Part shown: one piece after another, positions 46,825-58,576 of the stretch
Layout: each line of letters begins with the position of its first letter
Position numbering within the stretch: the stretch's first letter is position 1
Source: Nemertoderma westbladi
Lineage: Eukaryota > Xenacoelomorpha > Nemertodermatida > Nemertodermatidae
Direction: 5' to 3'
NCBI GenBank assembly: GCA_032718475.1
Contig: JAUCBJ010007289.1
Coordinates: 420,741-484,740 of the forward strand
Length of the DNA stretch: 64,000 bases
Position numbers and translations under genes: made by a program
Notes under the pieces: model-generated
Told to the model about the DNA's origin: nothing
The model's database searches: none
Seen by the model: only the letters and a program-made list of their open reading frames with translations

Positions 46825-49099
46825 ATAACAGTTATCTTCTTTATTGCAGTAAGCAATAAAGTTGAAAGTACCGGTCGACCGGTAAACCTGAACCGGTACT
46901 GCTGTAGGTCCGTAGGCCTAACAGCCTGAACCGGTACTGCTGTAGGTCTGTAGGCCCAACTATCAGAACCGGTACTGCTGTAGGTCTGTAGGCCTAACTG
47001 CCTGAACCGGTACTGCTGTAGGTCTGTAGGCCCAACTGTCCTAACCAGTACTTCCACTATAAGTACATTAGTATTATTCGATTTTGATTGTTGTATACCG
47101 GTAGGTCTTAGTACTTAATCAGGGAACGGCCGCCCTGGTTTTTATTGAGATTTTACTTATTTCTGTCGGTTTTATTTACATGTAAGTTAATATTAAGCTG
47201 AAGATGTGTAAGTCTGCTCAGATTGTTCAGATAATTGTAGGCTGGACTGTTGTCTGACTGTTGTTGAGTCTGGAGAGATTGCGGCGTGTGTAGAGTCTGT
47301 CCGATAAAGTGCCAGTTAGTAAGTTGGGGCATCTTGGGTTGTAAGGTCAACCCCCTCCTAAAGAATAAGTCGTACTACCGTGTTAGAACGCATACTAACT
47401 AACCATTTTGGAATCTGCATATACTGTAGTTTATTTAGGCTTGATAGTAGTCTGCCAGCGTTTTAGCCTGTGTTTGTTTGTGTGGTCTGTTCAGGTACCG
47501 TAATAGTTATTACTCAGATATTTTGTAGGCTGGATTGTTGTCTAGCTATTATTAGGTCTGGAGAGATTGCGGCGTGCATAGAGTCTGTCCGATAAAGTGC
47601 CAGTTAGTAAGTTGGGGCATCTTGAGTTGTAAGGTCAACCCCCTCCTAAAGAATAAGTCGTACTACCGTGTTAGAACGCATACTAACTAACCATTTCGGA
47701 ATCTGCACATACTGTAGTTTATTTAGGCTTGATGGTAGTCTGCCAGCGTTTGGTTTGTATTTTGTTTGAGTATTCTGTACGGGTAGCGTAATATTTATTA
47801 TTCAGAATTTATGCGATTATTCGCAACATTCATGTCCCCAAGTTTATTCCTACAGTAATTGTGCTTGTTACACATACCGTTATAGTTAAATTAACCCCGG
47901 TACTACACGGGCTGCTTGGCGTAGGTAAAGACTGGTGACTTTGTGCTCCGGTCACTCCAGCAGATGCCGTGGTTCTTTTAACTGTTCAAGTATATTTAAC
48001 TGCTAGTTATCTGTTTTTAATAAGTACTTGTACCTAATTTAGGGTTTGGTGTACAGTGCTTTCCGAAAGTAATTAGTGTGTAGGCAGTGTATTGTGTTGT
48101 AAAGTGGTTAATAGGCACGTTGGATCTGGTAGTCCGCGGTAATTAACTTCTAGGTAGGAACACTCCGTGATACATAACGTAGTACCTATAGCGATACGGC
48201 TATAGGTCGTCAGACGGTGGTATTTTTCCTATCTGGACAACGCAGTATATTGACTACTGCTTTATTATTTTCAAATACCGTAGTACCCTGTCTGTTGTAA
48301 TAACCAGAAGTTCTAACCCTTTGTTAGACTGGTTTGTAGTTTCCCTGTAAAATTACCCTAAAATTTCGTACGTAATATTTTGTTGTGTTTAGTTAAAGAA
48401 TTAATCTCACCCGTATCGTAAATAATTCGTAGATAAGTAACTTAGGTAAATTAGAATTATTTGTTTTAGTGTCCAACAAGTAGCACTTCACTGAGAGCGC
48501 ACAGCTTCTGTGTAGTGACTCCCCCCAGAAATAATAACATTTATTTCAAATATTGACAAAACCCATTTTAAACGGGTATATATATATTATAAATCAACTC
48601 AAACGATTTATAAAGAGTAGGCCTGCCATACAACAACTAGGTCTCAATATCAGTTGGACTACTGCTTAAATAACGGTAATAAAGTAAGTTAAAGTAACCA
48701 AGTAACCCTAAAATTTCAGAAATTAAATTATTCTAAAATAATTGACATACCGGTATTTACCATAGGCTTATTATATTTATTTCTATAAATTTGGGCTGAA
48801 ATCATACCGGTATTCTGTAATTAATTCTAGTTCATAATTATACTTATATATACTATAAGTGTAAGCTGCATACCGGTATTCACGATAGGCCTATTATATA
48901 TTTATATATATTTGTGCTAAAATTATATACCGGTATTCTGTGACAAACCTAGTCTACAATACTTATATATACTATAAGTGTATACCGGTATTCTAACATA
49001 TTGTAATTAATTACCGGTACTAGGCCAACGGTCATACTGAATTACTAGACTTGCTTTAACTGTAACTATAGCAGTAAGCATTCAACTGTATAGCTAAGT
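46825..49099 (+). other. 5' leader of BEL copy 3
   Basis: 2.3 kb, collinear with the leader of copy 2 but without the 836-bp insertion (empty site near 47861). Stem-loops at 46839-46861 and 48184-48207; four ACCGGTACTGC units (about 46885-47050); 288-bp tandem duplication (about 47228-47765). Confidence 0.8.
46839..46861 (+). promoter_or_regulatory. Stem-loop after the 5' LTR, copy 3
   Basis: CTTTATTGC and GCAATAAAG pair around AGTAA, one pair longer than in copy 2 by a matching change on both sides. Confidence 0.6.
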
Positions 49100-52000
49100 A
49101 TGTCTGACACAAAGCAAAACCTGTCAGACAGTCTAATCGATACAACCATCTGTGACATAGTTAGGAGTGTGGAGCGATTAAGAAAGGGGTTCAGCTCACC
49201 TCCTACTGAAAGAAAGGTCATCCCTCCAGTAGTAATATCAGACCCTAGGCTAATCCAACACCGTAGGTCTATCATCGGCACTCGGGCCCAGGTCAAACGG
49301 AACCAAGAAGCAGCTGTCCAACAGCAGCAACATCCTAGTCCAGAAACTCGTTCCCAGCGACCCGATAGCTCCAGTAGTTCGGATACTGTAGAGCTGACCC
49401 CCGAACGCGGAGTGAAGATGGCAGATACAGCCTATTCGGATCCCCTTCTCACCCTTCCTGCCGCAGTACTAACTACGATATTGATTGCGGTGGAGGAACA
49501 CCAAGTCGATTGGGCGAGAAGTAAGCGAGCGACCCAAGATAGTTACGCGGGATACGCCAGGGAAGAATTGATGTCTATTGTCGAGTCACAATGGAACTTT
49601 CCCGGACCCGGATTCCCGTTAGACTTATCTGAAGCTACCTGGGAAGACATACACAGGATGGGAGTGACTAAAGATACGATGGATCCAGCTGTTTGGAAGA
49701 GGTCAGCAGCAGGATATGTGCAGGGATTCTTCGGCTCCTTAGAGCGATTAGAAGAACAACTGTTTCGACAACCCAAAGGACCTCAAGAGCAGGAAGAGCT
49801 GCTTTATCAAGTACGTGAAAGAACCCTACGCATTAGGCTAATCCTATCAGCCTTTGAGGAAACTTCCAAAAGAAGACAGGACACGTCGCTGCAAGTTGCT
49901 GTCAATACTTGGTTCCAGCGGGTAGGTCTCAAAGTTCAAGAAACGGCCCAGTGGAAATCCCAGCTGGCTGAGCGACCAACCTATGAAGAATCAACCGATG
50001 CCACCCTTTCTCAAGTGGAAAGCGAAGTGACAGCAGAGAGACCGCGAACGAGAGATGCCATCGACATCTATCTGTCAGACTATCAACGCTTCTTAGGTGA
50101 TGAAGAGTTGAGGAGACGACTGGCTGGACTTCGCCCCAATAGTGAAGGAGCCAAGCTTGTGTTGGACTCCATCGATGCGGAAATGTTAGTTGTAAACCAA
50201 GCTAAATTTGATGAAAAACTCCGCCTCGCTAGTGTCCAAGAAGAACAAGTAAAGAAAAGACGGATAGAGGACCGAAAGGCAGCAGCAGTAGCAGCGGCAA
50301 TGGCAGAAGCAGAAGCGGAAAGAAAGGAGGCAGCGGCAATGGCAGAAGCAGAAGCAGAAAGAAAGGCGGCAAAGGCAGTGGCAGAAGCAGAACGGAGAGC
50401 GTCTGAGGAGACTACCCAACTGGAGTTGGAAAATCTTCAAGAGACGCAAGACAACATAAATAAACAATTAACTGCTAGTCAAATGCAGATGATGAGTCGA
50501 TCTACTCCCAAATGCCAGGGATACACATCATCGGAGGAAGGCGAGACCACCGATCCTGAAGGCGGAGGAAATAGATCTCGTCTAAGCAGGCGTAGAAAAA
50601 CATCTCACCGTCACAAATTGCCTGATTTGCCCCCAGCTGTTAGAAGACAACTAGCTAGCACAGACTTAGGTAGTACAGAACCCACAGACCAAATTATTAA
50701 GGTCAAAAGACTCCCTACGATAGTCGATGAGCCTGAAATAATTAGGCCTCTCGTTCCCAAAGCCACTCCTGTGCTAGAGACCCCTGTACTTCCAGAGCTT
50801 AACTCTAAATTCCCTTTACACAGTACTACACTGCCTGTACCCGGTAGAACAGTCCATGAGAAAATCCCTGTCCTGGACGCTGAGAGAGAAATCAAAGATT
50901 TGTCTCCCGTCGTCCCGCGTCGGCCCGCTACAATGTTGGCGACTCCCGCTTCGGCGGTCGAGTGGGTAGAGGAGGGACGGCGGGGGATGAATCTCCTGCT
51001 CGGACAGATGCAGGAGACTGTCCACCAACTTAAGGGAACAGTAAGGGAAAGTAGGGTAGAATTGCAAGAAGTGCAGCAAAGCATCGCGCTAGAACGCGAC
51101 AAATTAGTCAATATACAAAAGGGTATACCAATACCCCCAGTAACATTGTGTCAACCTGTTAGGTCTGAAGTATTACATGCGCAAGGTGGGGAGCCTACAC
51201 GCATCTATACTGCTAGTGAAGTAGAAACTCCTATAGCAAACCCTATTAAGGGTGATTATAAACCTGTTGTTAATGATATTCCCTATAGACCTGATAATAA
51301 TCCGAGAAATTTATATACCGATAATTCGATATTAAATAACACGATGGCCCAAGAAAGCTTTACGCGTCAGATGGCTAGAACAGAAGCCCGCCAAGCGGTC
51401 AAAGTGGGAGAGATCGTCAAATTCAATGGAGATGAGATGAAATGGTTACCTTTCAATGAATATTACAAAGATAGCATACAGAACTCTGTACTATCTAAAG
51501 GAGAGAAACTTAGATTCCTCATCAAGTGCTTGGAAGGACCTCCCAAGTTAATGGCGTTAAAGTTTATTGGACATCCAGATGGATTAAGACAAGTTTGGGA
51601 TACATTAAACACCAGGTATGGTAATAAGGATAACATAGCTAAGTATTTGTATGCAAAATTAGTAGCCCCCCGAAACTTCCTTAGTAGCGGGATTATAGAG
51701 TTTTCCGATGAGATTCAGGAGATCTGTGGACAATTGGACTGGTTAGGTAAGTCTCATGAATATCAGAGTTCCATGGTTATTGGAGCCGTAGTCTCTACTT
51801 TACCAAAGGGTGGAGTATGTACACGCTGGGACAAGAAAGTGTTGTATATGAATGAGCAGCAACAACGAGGCCCTACCATGGCTGATCTCATGTCCTTCTT
51901 AGATGGTGAAGTAAAACTACAACTCATAAAGCAGTCCAGAGAGAAAACATCGGAAAATAAGGTAAGTGAGAAACCCGTTTCTAGGAGAAGAGTAACACCA

Positions 52001-52294
52001 GTGTGTTACACTGACGACGGCGAAAGCCAAGCTTCTCAGGAAGAGGACAGCGGAAAAGACACTGATAGATTTTACTACGTTAACAAAACCTCAAAACACG
52101 TAAGTAAATACAAGGCTCGAACCAACGATAGGAGAGAACAGGTTGCCAAGACTCCTCCTCAGTCTCCTATCAGAATGCACGGAAGAAAGCCCGAAGAAAG
52201 AACGAAAGTGCATAACGTTACCCAAGGTAAAGTGAGTAACATCACCAAACTGTGCGCTGTGCGACGGGCCCCACCGTTTGAGTGCGTGTGCTGA
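49100..52294 (+). pseudogene. gag: gag, BEL copy 3
   Basis: Best gag frame of the three: 1,064 codons from the shared start, through the coiled-coil with its Ala/Glu/Met/Lys repeat (50270-50400), the Pro-rich linker and the DUF1759-like region. It shows that the stops at the same positions in copies 1 and 2 are lesions. It fails at about 52243, where two bases are missing just before the first zinc knuckle, and ends out of frame at 52294. Confidence 0.87.
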
Positions 52295-53844
52295 ATTCCT
52301 AAAGAAATCCCTGGTAGACAGACGTGAAGTCATGTGGGATAAGCGGTTATGCTATAATCGCCTCAGACCAGGACACCAACGGCGAACCTGTTACTCCGAC
52401 GTAAAGTGTGCAAAGTGCGGTGCGAAACATCACATCTTGTTACACAGTGAATTCGAACGAAACCACCCGAGTCAGGTAAGTGAGCCCGAACTACATGTCC
52501 AATTCAGTGATGTAAATGACACTGATCAAGAGTCTGAGATGGAAGGATTCTATACTGACGAATTCTCCGACGCCAACGAATCCTGTTACCTAATAAATAC
52601 CGCAGTGTATCGAGCACTTACTTACGAAAAGGACACCGACAATGAGTTCCCCCCAACTACCTTTGACAGACAACCATCTTGGAAAGATCCAACTTCCAAC
52701 GTAGGAATCAGAGAATTTCCTGTGGTGCAGGTAAGAGTTCACGGTCCTAACAAAAGTTACATAGTGAACGCCCTCCTTGACTCCGGCAGCACAGGAACAT
52801 TCATCGATCAAGAACTAGCCGAAGATATCTTTGCTGGACAACCCAAATTCCAAACTAAGTTGAATATGTCCGGAATTATGCAGGTTTGGAAATCTACCCT
52901 AACGGCAGATTACTATGTAGGTGCGTTGTCCACCCCCCAGGATAAATTAGGAGCACAAAGTATAAGGTCAGTATAAATGGTGGCTATAAGGAACTTCGCT
53001 ACTACCCAAGTAGAACCTTATAACTGGGACGAGGACGAGAGCATCCAACAGCTTAAGATACCTCGATTCCCGACAGATTATCCTGGAGTGCAAATACTCA
53101 TCGGCCAAAACGCGCATGAGGCGCTCAAGACATTGGAGAAACGGCCTGCTCAACCGCAGCCGCTACAAACCTATGCGGTAAGAACTAGAGTAGGTTGGTA
53201 CTTTACTGGCCCTTCCCGTAGAACTCTCAAAGAGAGATTACCACCGGAAAGAATATACCAAGTAAATGATTGGGAAGTGGATAGCAGTGAGGTGGATGAA
53301 CTAACTGAGGGAACACCATACTCCTCAGATAACGACGACATCTACCAACTCTTCGATGAAGAGAACACAATCGACCTACTTACAGAAAACAAAACTTGGA
53401 AAAAAAAAGGTGAACCTATGTCAACTGATTCGCCCATCGGGACCCATTGATTACAATGACGAACTAAATGATGAGATAGAGCGCTACAACGCTAGAACTA
53501 GGGACGAACTCGCCGTACGATTCTTTACTCAAGAATTGGTAGAGCCCAATTCATACGATAAGGCCCTATCAATAGAAGAAGAAAGAGCCAAGCAAATCCA
53601 GGAAACAACTACACGTTTTTTAAAAGATCAAGGTAGATATGAAATCGGCCTACCATTTCGAAAACGAGAACCTAGATTTATAAATAACAAACCCTTGGCA
53701 GAGAAAAGAATCACTCAATTACATCGACGCCTTATGGCTAATGCTTCAGCTAAAGAAATGTACCAAACTCAGTTGAAGAAATTTATTACAAAGGGATACG
53801 TGGAGCGAGTACCGGAAGGAACACCAGTAACTGAGAGAAACTGA
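52278..53844 (+). pseudogene. gag-pol: Zinc knuckles, protease and RT N-terminal part, BEL copy 3
   Basis: The frame resumes with gag knuckles 2 and 3 (CYNR has lost one Cys) and an intact DSGSTG protease motif (about 52783-52800). A TAA at 52974-52976 replaces a Lys codon. A longer A-run at 53398-53408 shifts the frame, and the last piece (from about 53410) carries sequence up to the RT. It is cut at 53839 by the non-LTR element. Confidence 0.85.
53827..53839. repeat. Target-site duplication of non-LTR element 1, left
   Basis: GTAACTGAGAGAA recurs at 58564-58576 (14 bases if the preceding A is counted). Uninterrupted pol of copies 1 and 2 has it once. Confidence 0.9.
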
Positions 53845-54079
53845 GGGAAAGAATATACCAAGTAAATGATTTACATCCAAGTAAATGGTTTGTTTTACAA
53901 TAGGATGTGGATGCTAACCGATAACTAGCTAGGTACTTAAAAATAAGTAGTGAGCATACTATACTGGCTTGACATCCAGACTGATTGGCGCCTTATTCTA
54001 TCTCGGAAGTCGGCAGCTTTCGCCGGTTATTCGCGAGTTATTTCTGGATACGTATACAATAACGGGCGACTAGGTCGCT

Positions 54080-57000
54080 ATGCCGAAACGGTGCTGCCAA
54101 TGTCAGTATTCGATGCGAGCTGGCGGCCGTTGCAGCACGACCTCGAGGTGTAGGTGCCAGTGTCGAGGGCGGCCATGTGACAGCTGCGCCTTACTGGAGG
54201 AAGGAAGATGCGACAATCCCTGGAATCCGAACAGAAGCTCGTTTTCCCAACCACTTATGTCGTCCCTACCGGACAATGTCGACGACGTATCACGAATGTC
54301 GCTGTCTCAACCCGTGGAATGTACATCCAACTTTGGTGACGTCACTCTAGTTGATGCAGATGAGACGATATTGGAAGATTCCCTTACATTCCATAGTCCT
54401 CTAGGTAGTCCGCCTTCACCTCGATTCAGTTCACCGCTTTCTGGTGAGGTCCCTGTGTCCAGTCTGTCGGACGTCCCAGTGACCAGCCTGTCTGATGTCC
54501 CTGTGACCAGTCTCTCGTGTGTCCCCGCCACCAGCATGTCGGGTGTCCCAGTCGCCAGTCTAGCGGGTGTCCCTCTCTCCAGTTTGTCAGGTGTCCCTGT
54601 CACCTGTCCGTCCGGTGTTCCCGCCACTATTCTGCCAGGTGTCGCTGCCACCAGCATGTCAGGTGTTCCTGTCACCAGTTTGTCGGGTGTCTCTGTCACC
54701 AGTTTGTCGGGTGTCCCTGTCACCAGTCTGTCGTGTGTCCCTGTCACCAGTCTGTCGTGTGTCCTTGCCACCCCCACCAGTCTGTCTGATGTCCCTGTCA
54801 CAAGTTTGTCGGGTGTCCCTGTCACAAGTTTGTCGGGTGTCACTGCCACTGCCACCAATCTGTCGGGTGCCCCTGTCACCGCCACCAATCTGTCGGGTGT
54901 CCCTGTCACAAGTTTGTCGGGTGTCCCTGTCACTGCCACCAATCTGTCGGGTGTCCCTGTCACCGCCACCAATCTGTCGGGTGTCCCTGTCACCGGTCTG
55001 TCGGGTGTCCCTGTCATCGGTCTGTCGGGTGTCCCTGTCACCAGTTTTTCGGGTGTCCCTGTTACCGGTCTGTCGGGTGTCCTTCTCCCTGTCACCGCCA
55101 CCAGTCTATCGGATGTCCCTGTCACCAGACCGTCGGGTGTCCTTCTCCCTGTCACTGCTACCAGTCGGTCGGATGTCCCTGTCACCAGTCTGTCGGATGT
55201 CCCTGTCACCGGTTTGTCAGGTGTCCCTGTCACCGCCATAAGTCTGTCGGATGCCCCTGTCCCCAGTCTGTCGGGTGGCAACCATTGTTGTAGCTGCAGC
55301 GCATCTGGGGGGCGTTGCACTAGGTGTGTATGCGCAAAGGAAGGGCGTCACTGCACTATTTGTGGTCCGCTGTTGGTGGGGAGATGTGAGAATTTCATTG
55401 GTCCCATTAACCCTAAACCCATTCCTGACCTTTCCCGGGTTTGTCCAGTAGTCCGTCAAAGGCCTTCTTCAATGTTGACAACAAGGTCACCAACGATATC
55501 TTGGTTCGGACAACCAATACCTGCCCCAGCTTTCTTAGACACATTACATCGAGTGTACAATGTGATAGTCCATTGGCGATCGAATTTGTTTCTTCTTCCC
55601 CCAGGCGCGGCCGGTCGCGAGGTCGTTTCCGAGATGTCACGGCTCCTCAACATGTTCAGTGGCGACTTCGGACTCGAGGATGCTGCTCTAACGGCGTTAA
55701 TGATTCTCCCCGCCCTCCTCCTACAGAAACCATCCCGCTCATCGAACGCAGCGACCCACCGACGAGTTTTAGAACGTCGCATGAAATCTTGGAAACTCGG
55801 CCGGTTTGAAGAACTTCTCCAAGAGGCCAGCGCAATCCAAGCCCACCTCAAACGTGGTTCCTCCCGCGTGGCAACCATCCATAATAATGCAGCTGAGCGC
55901 ACTTTCTGCCGGCACATGCTGGTCGGCAATGTGAGTGCAGCCGTTCGTAGTCTAGACGAGCTGTCTAAGGGCGGGTTACTTAAACTTAGCCAGATAGTTA
56001 CAGATAAGAACGGAGTCACTAAAACTGTGAAGGAGTTTCTGTTGGACAAACATCCCCCTGCGGAAACAGCAGACAATACGACATTGCTGGAGGGATTTGA
56101 TCGGGCACCTGAGTTCCATGGAGTTATATTCGAGAAGATTGACGCCCAGTTGGTTCTCACTAGCCTCCTTCATATTAACGGGAATGCTGCTGGCCCTTCC
56201 GGTCTCAACGTCCAGGGATGGAAGTACATTGCCACCCGATTCCGGGGAGCCTCTTCTGAGCTATGTTCAAGCATCGCCATGGCAGCGAGAAAGGTTGCCC
56301 AAACACCAATTGACTCTGGTCGTCTCTCATCGTTACTCTCGGCTCGCCTGGTTGCTATAGATAAGTGCCCGGGCGTCAGGCCGATTGGCATAGGGGAGGT
56401 ACTCCGACGCATTATTGGAAAGTCAATCATTGCGAGCGTCTCGGATGATCTACAGACTGTTGGTGGCTCAGTACAGTTATGTTGCGGGCAGAAAGCGGGG
56501 ATTGAACACGCCGTACATAGTCTAAATGATGCGTTTGACAGCGACGGGTGCGAGGCGGTTCTACAAGTGGACGCAAACAATGCGTTTAATTCATTAAACC
56601 GCAGCGCTGCGACACACAATATCGGCATCGTTTGTCCTTCCCTAAAGACTGCGGTTTCCAACTGCTACGCCCAGCCAACTAAGCTGTTTATCGGGGGCGA
56701 GTTTATATACTCGTCCGAGGGTTTTACCCAGGGCGACCCTCTCGCCATGCCGAGCTACGCCGTTGGGACGATCCCGCTGTTAGATGAGCTGGAGGAAGCG
56801 TCCAGCGTGAACCAGAAGTGGTATGCGGACGACGGGAATGCGGCCGGAACGCTGTCTGAGCTCCGGAAATGGTGGGACGTAGTCGCTGCGCGGGGTCCTT
56901 TATACGGGTACTTTCCGACGAAATGTGTCCTCCTCGTAAAGCCAGAGTTTCTTGGAGAAGCAGAGTCCCTATTCCCGGAACCCTGCTTTACGATCGAGGT

Positions 57001-58330
57001 CCGTGGGTGCCGACTTCTCGGCGGCGCCGTCGGCACTGAAGAGTTCCGACAGGAGTTCGTCGACGCCAAGGTTACCGAGTTTATCCGACAGGTGGAGCGT
57101 CTCGAAGGAATCGCCGCCATTGACCCGCACTGCGTATACGCGGGCCTCGCGATTGGGTTGTCGGCGCATTGGCGATACATATCGCGCGTTATTCCGCAGT
57201 CTACGGATCGGTTCGGAGATCTCGAGGCTGCCGTCGAGAAGTGTCTTGCGTCGTTAGCGGGGCAGCCTGCCATCACTCCTGCGGAACGGGAACTCTGTTC
57301 GCTCCCGGTGCGCCTTGGAGGTTTAGCGATCCCGCTTCCGTCCGACCTAGAGGAGCAATATAGTAATTCTAGATTATTATGTGCGCCATTTAATAAGGGG
57401 GGTAACGTAAAAGAAAGAGCGGAACGGCAAAAAGAGGCTACTAACCTTATTAGGATCCGGGAAACCGCCAACCTGAAGAAGAAGGTCGAGGAGGTTCATT
57501 TAGGACTCAATCGGGACCAACAACACCTACGGGAGCTGACATCCGAGAAGGGCGCGTCGTCCTGGCTAAACTCTCGCCCGGTGACGATCCACAACACTCA
57601 CCTGGGTAAGCAGGAGTTCCGCGACGCTCTATGCCTGCGCTATGGTTGGCAACCGAGACTTCTTCCGGCCCGGTGCGCCTGTGGGACACGATTTTCAGTA
57701 AATCACGCTATGTCGTGTCCCACAGGCGGCTATCCGTCTATTCGCCACAATGAAGTCCGCGATTTCTTCGCCACTACACTAACCGAAGTAGCGCATAACG
57801 TCGCGGTCGAACCTCATTTGCAGCCAGTCACCGGTGAGCAGTTCATCCGACATTCCACTTCCACCGACGACCAAGCCCGCCTCGATGTGTCAGTCTGCGG
57901 TTTCTGGGGTTCCAGGTATCAGAAGATATTCCTGGATGTCTCCATCTTCAACCCCCTAGCCCCCACGAATGCTGCAATGCCTCTCGCCGACGCCCACCTC
58001 CATCACGAGGCCCGCAAGCGTAATCTTTATGACGAGCGGATTCGTGAAATTGAGTTGGCGACATTTACGCCGCTCATATTCTCGGCGTATGGTGGCTTCT
58101 CGCCAACCACGTCTCAGTTCGTGAAGCGACTCGGAATATTACTCTCAGAGAAGCGTGAGGCACCGTACTCAGAGTGTATTCGTTGGATCCGCCGTGAATT
58201 GAGTTTCGCACTCCTCCGCGCGGGTTTAATGTGTCTGCGGGGTGCGCGTTCTGCACGGAATCGACCGGTACGCTTCGATACTCCGATACAGATGTCCAAC
58301 TCCGACACCGACACGTCGCCGTACCCATAG
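54080..58330 (+). CDS. Non-LTR retrotransposon polyprotein: Cys modules, RT, RLE
   Basis: 1,416 open codons. N-terminus: Cys-rich module (residues about 5-43) with CCxC, CxC, RxCxxC and GxCxN words, probably zinc- and DNA-binding. Residues about 124-400 are an eight-residue Ser/Thr/Val/Pro repeat encoded by a 24-bp minisatellite. A second copy of the Cys module follows (about 402-442). The RT spans about 750-1000 with GVRPIGIGEV, VDANNAFNS, TQGDPLAM and WYADD (about 914). The C-terminus has a C-x-C-x7-H-x3-C knuckle (about 1199), RHNEVRD, RLDVSV and FLDVSIFNP, matching the layout of the R2-type endonuclease. There is no stop, so it may be recent and functional. The duplicated Cys module is not seen in element 2. 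Confidence 0.88.
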   Translation: MPKRCCQCQYSMRAGGRCSTTSRCRCQCRGRPCDSCALLEEGRCDNPWNPNRSSFSQPLMSSLPDNVDDVSRMSLSQPVECTSNFGDVTLVDADETILEDSLTFHSPLGSPPSPRFSSPLSGEVPVSSLSDVPVTSLSDVPVTSLSCVPATSMSGVPVASLAGVPLSSLSGVPVTCPSGVPATILPGVAATSMSGVPVTSLSGVSVTSLSGVPVTSLSCVPVTSLSCVLATPTSLSDVPVTSLSGVPVTSLSGVTATATNLSGAPVTATNLSGVPVTSLSGVPVTATNLSGVPVTATNLSGVPVTGLSGVPVIGLSGVPVTSFSGVPVTGLSGVLLPVTATSLSDVPVTRPSGVLLPVTATSRSDVPVTSLSDVPVTGLSGVPVTAISLSDAPVPSLSGGNHCCSCSASGGRCTRCVCAKEGRHCTICGPLLVGRCENFIGPINPKPIPDLSRVCPVVRQRPSSMLTTRSPTISWFGQPIPAPAFLDTLHRVYNVIVHWRSNLFLLPPGAAGREVVSEMSRLLNMFSGDFGLEDAALTALMILPALLLQKPSRSSNAATHRRVLERRMKSWKLGRFEELLQEASAIQAHLKRGSSRVATIHNNAAERTFCRHMLVGNVSAAVRSLDELSKGGLLKLSQIVTDKNGVTKTVKEFLLDKHPPAETADNTTLLEGFDRAPEFHGVIFEKIDAQLVLTSLLHINGNAAGPSGLNVQGWKYIATRFRGASSELCSSIAMAARKVAQTPIDSGRLSSLLSARLVAIDKCPGVRPIGIGEVLRRIIGKSIIASVSDDLQTVGGSVQLCCGQKAGIEHAVHSLNDAFDSDGCEAVLQVDANNAFNSLNRSAATHNIGIVCPSLKTAVSNCYAQPTKLFIGGEFIYSSEGFTQGDPLAMPSYAVGTIPLLDELEEASSVNQKWYADDGNAAGTLSELRKWWDVVAARGPLYGYFPTKCVLLVKPEFLGEAESLFPEPCFTIEVRGCRLLGGAVGTEEFRQEFVDAKVTEFIRQVERLEGIAAIDPHCVYAGLAIGLSAHWRYISRVIPQSTDRFGDLEAAVEKCLASLAGQPAITPAERELCSLPVRLGGLAIPLPSDLEEQYSNSRLLCAPFNKGGNVKERAERQKEATNLIRIRETANLKKKVEEVHLGLNRDQQHLRELTSEKGASSWLNSRPVTIHNTHLGKQEFRDALCLRYGWQPRLLPARCACGTRFSVNHAMSCPTGGYPSIRHNEVRDFFATTLTEVAHNVAVEPHLQPVTGEQFIRHSTSTDDQARLDVSVCGFWGSRYQKIFLDVSIFNPLAPTNAAMPLADAHLHHEARKRNLYDERIREIELATFTPLIFSAYGGFSPTTSQFVKRLGILLSEKREAPYSECIRWIRRELSFALLRAGLMCLRGARSARNRPVRFDTPIQMSNSDTDTSPYP
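54449..55275 (+). repeat. 24-bp in-frame minisatellite in element 1
   Basis: More than thirty units around GTCGGGTGTCCCTGTCACC, some lengthened by nine bases coding Thr-Ala-Thr. Unit lengths are multiples of three, so several frames on both strands stay open, including a false 337-codon minus-strand frame. Confidence 0.93.
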
Positions 58331-58563
58331 GCGACTAAATACAGAAATATAAAAAAAAAACCTGTCTGCATGTCCAGGTTTTGAACTGCGCATCACGACT
58401 CTATTAGGCCTAATTTTAGTAATATACTGGTATTTTCTGATTTTTATGTAGGCCTATATTGGTATTGTTTATACATGTTACCTAGGCTACGTCAGCTGGT
58501 GGTGGGACAATGTTTGTTTTTATATATTATATATATTGATATTAAAATGTGAAAAAAAAAAAA

Positions 58564-58576
58564 GTAACTGAGAGAA
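58564..58576. repeat. Target-site duplication of non-LTR element 1, right
   Basis: GTAACTGAGAGAA after the poly(A) tail, from which BEL pol resumes. Confidence 0.9.

Larger units (their letters stand above)
53840..58563 (+). mobile_element. Non-LTR retrotransposon 1 (restriction-like-endonuclease type) in BEL copy 3 pol
   Basis: 4.7 kb, bounded by a 13-14-bp target duplication and ending in 12 A residues, as expected for target-primed reverse transcription. It carries one frame (54080-58330), a 240-bp 5' region and a 230-bp 3' region. The first bases are not the element proper: 53846-53871 copies BEL sequence 53246-53271. The clade within the RLE-type group (R2, R4, CRE, NeSL and relatives) is not resolved by eye. 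Confidence 0.9.

Noticed and set aside
54307-55320. 337-codon minus-strand frame over the minisatellite
   Set aside because: The 24-bp unit is a multiple of three and lacks stops on either strand; the + strand frame has real domains on both sides.
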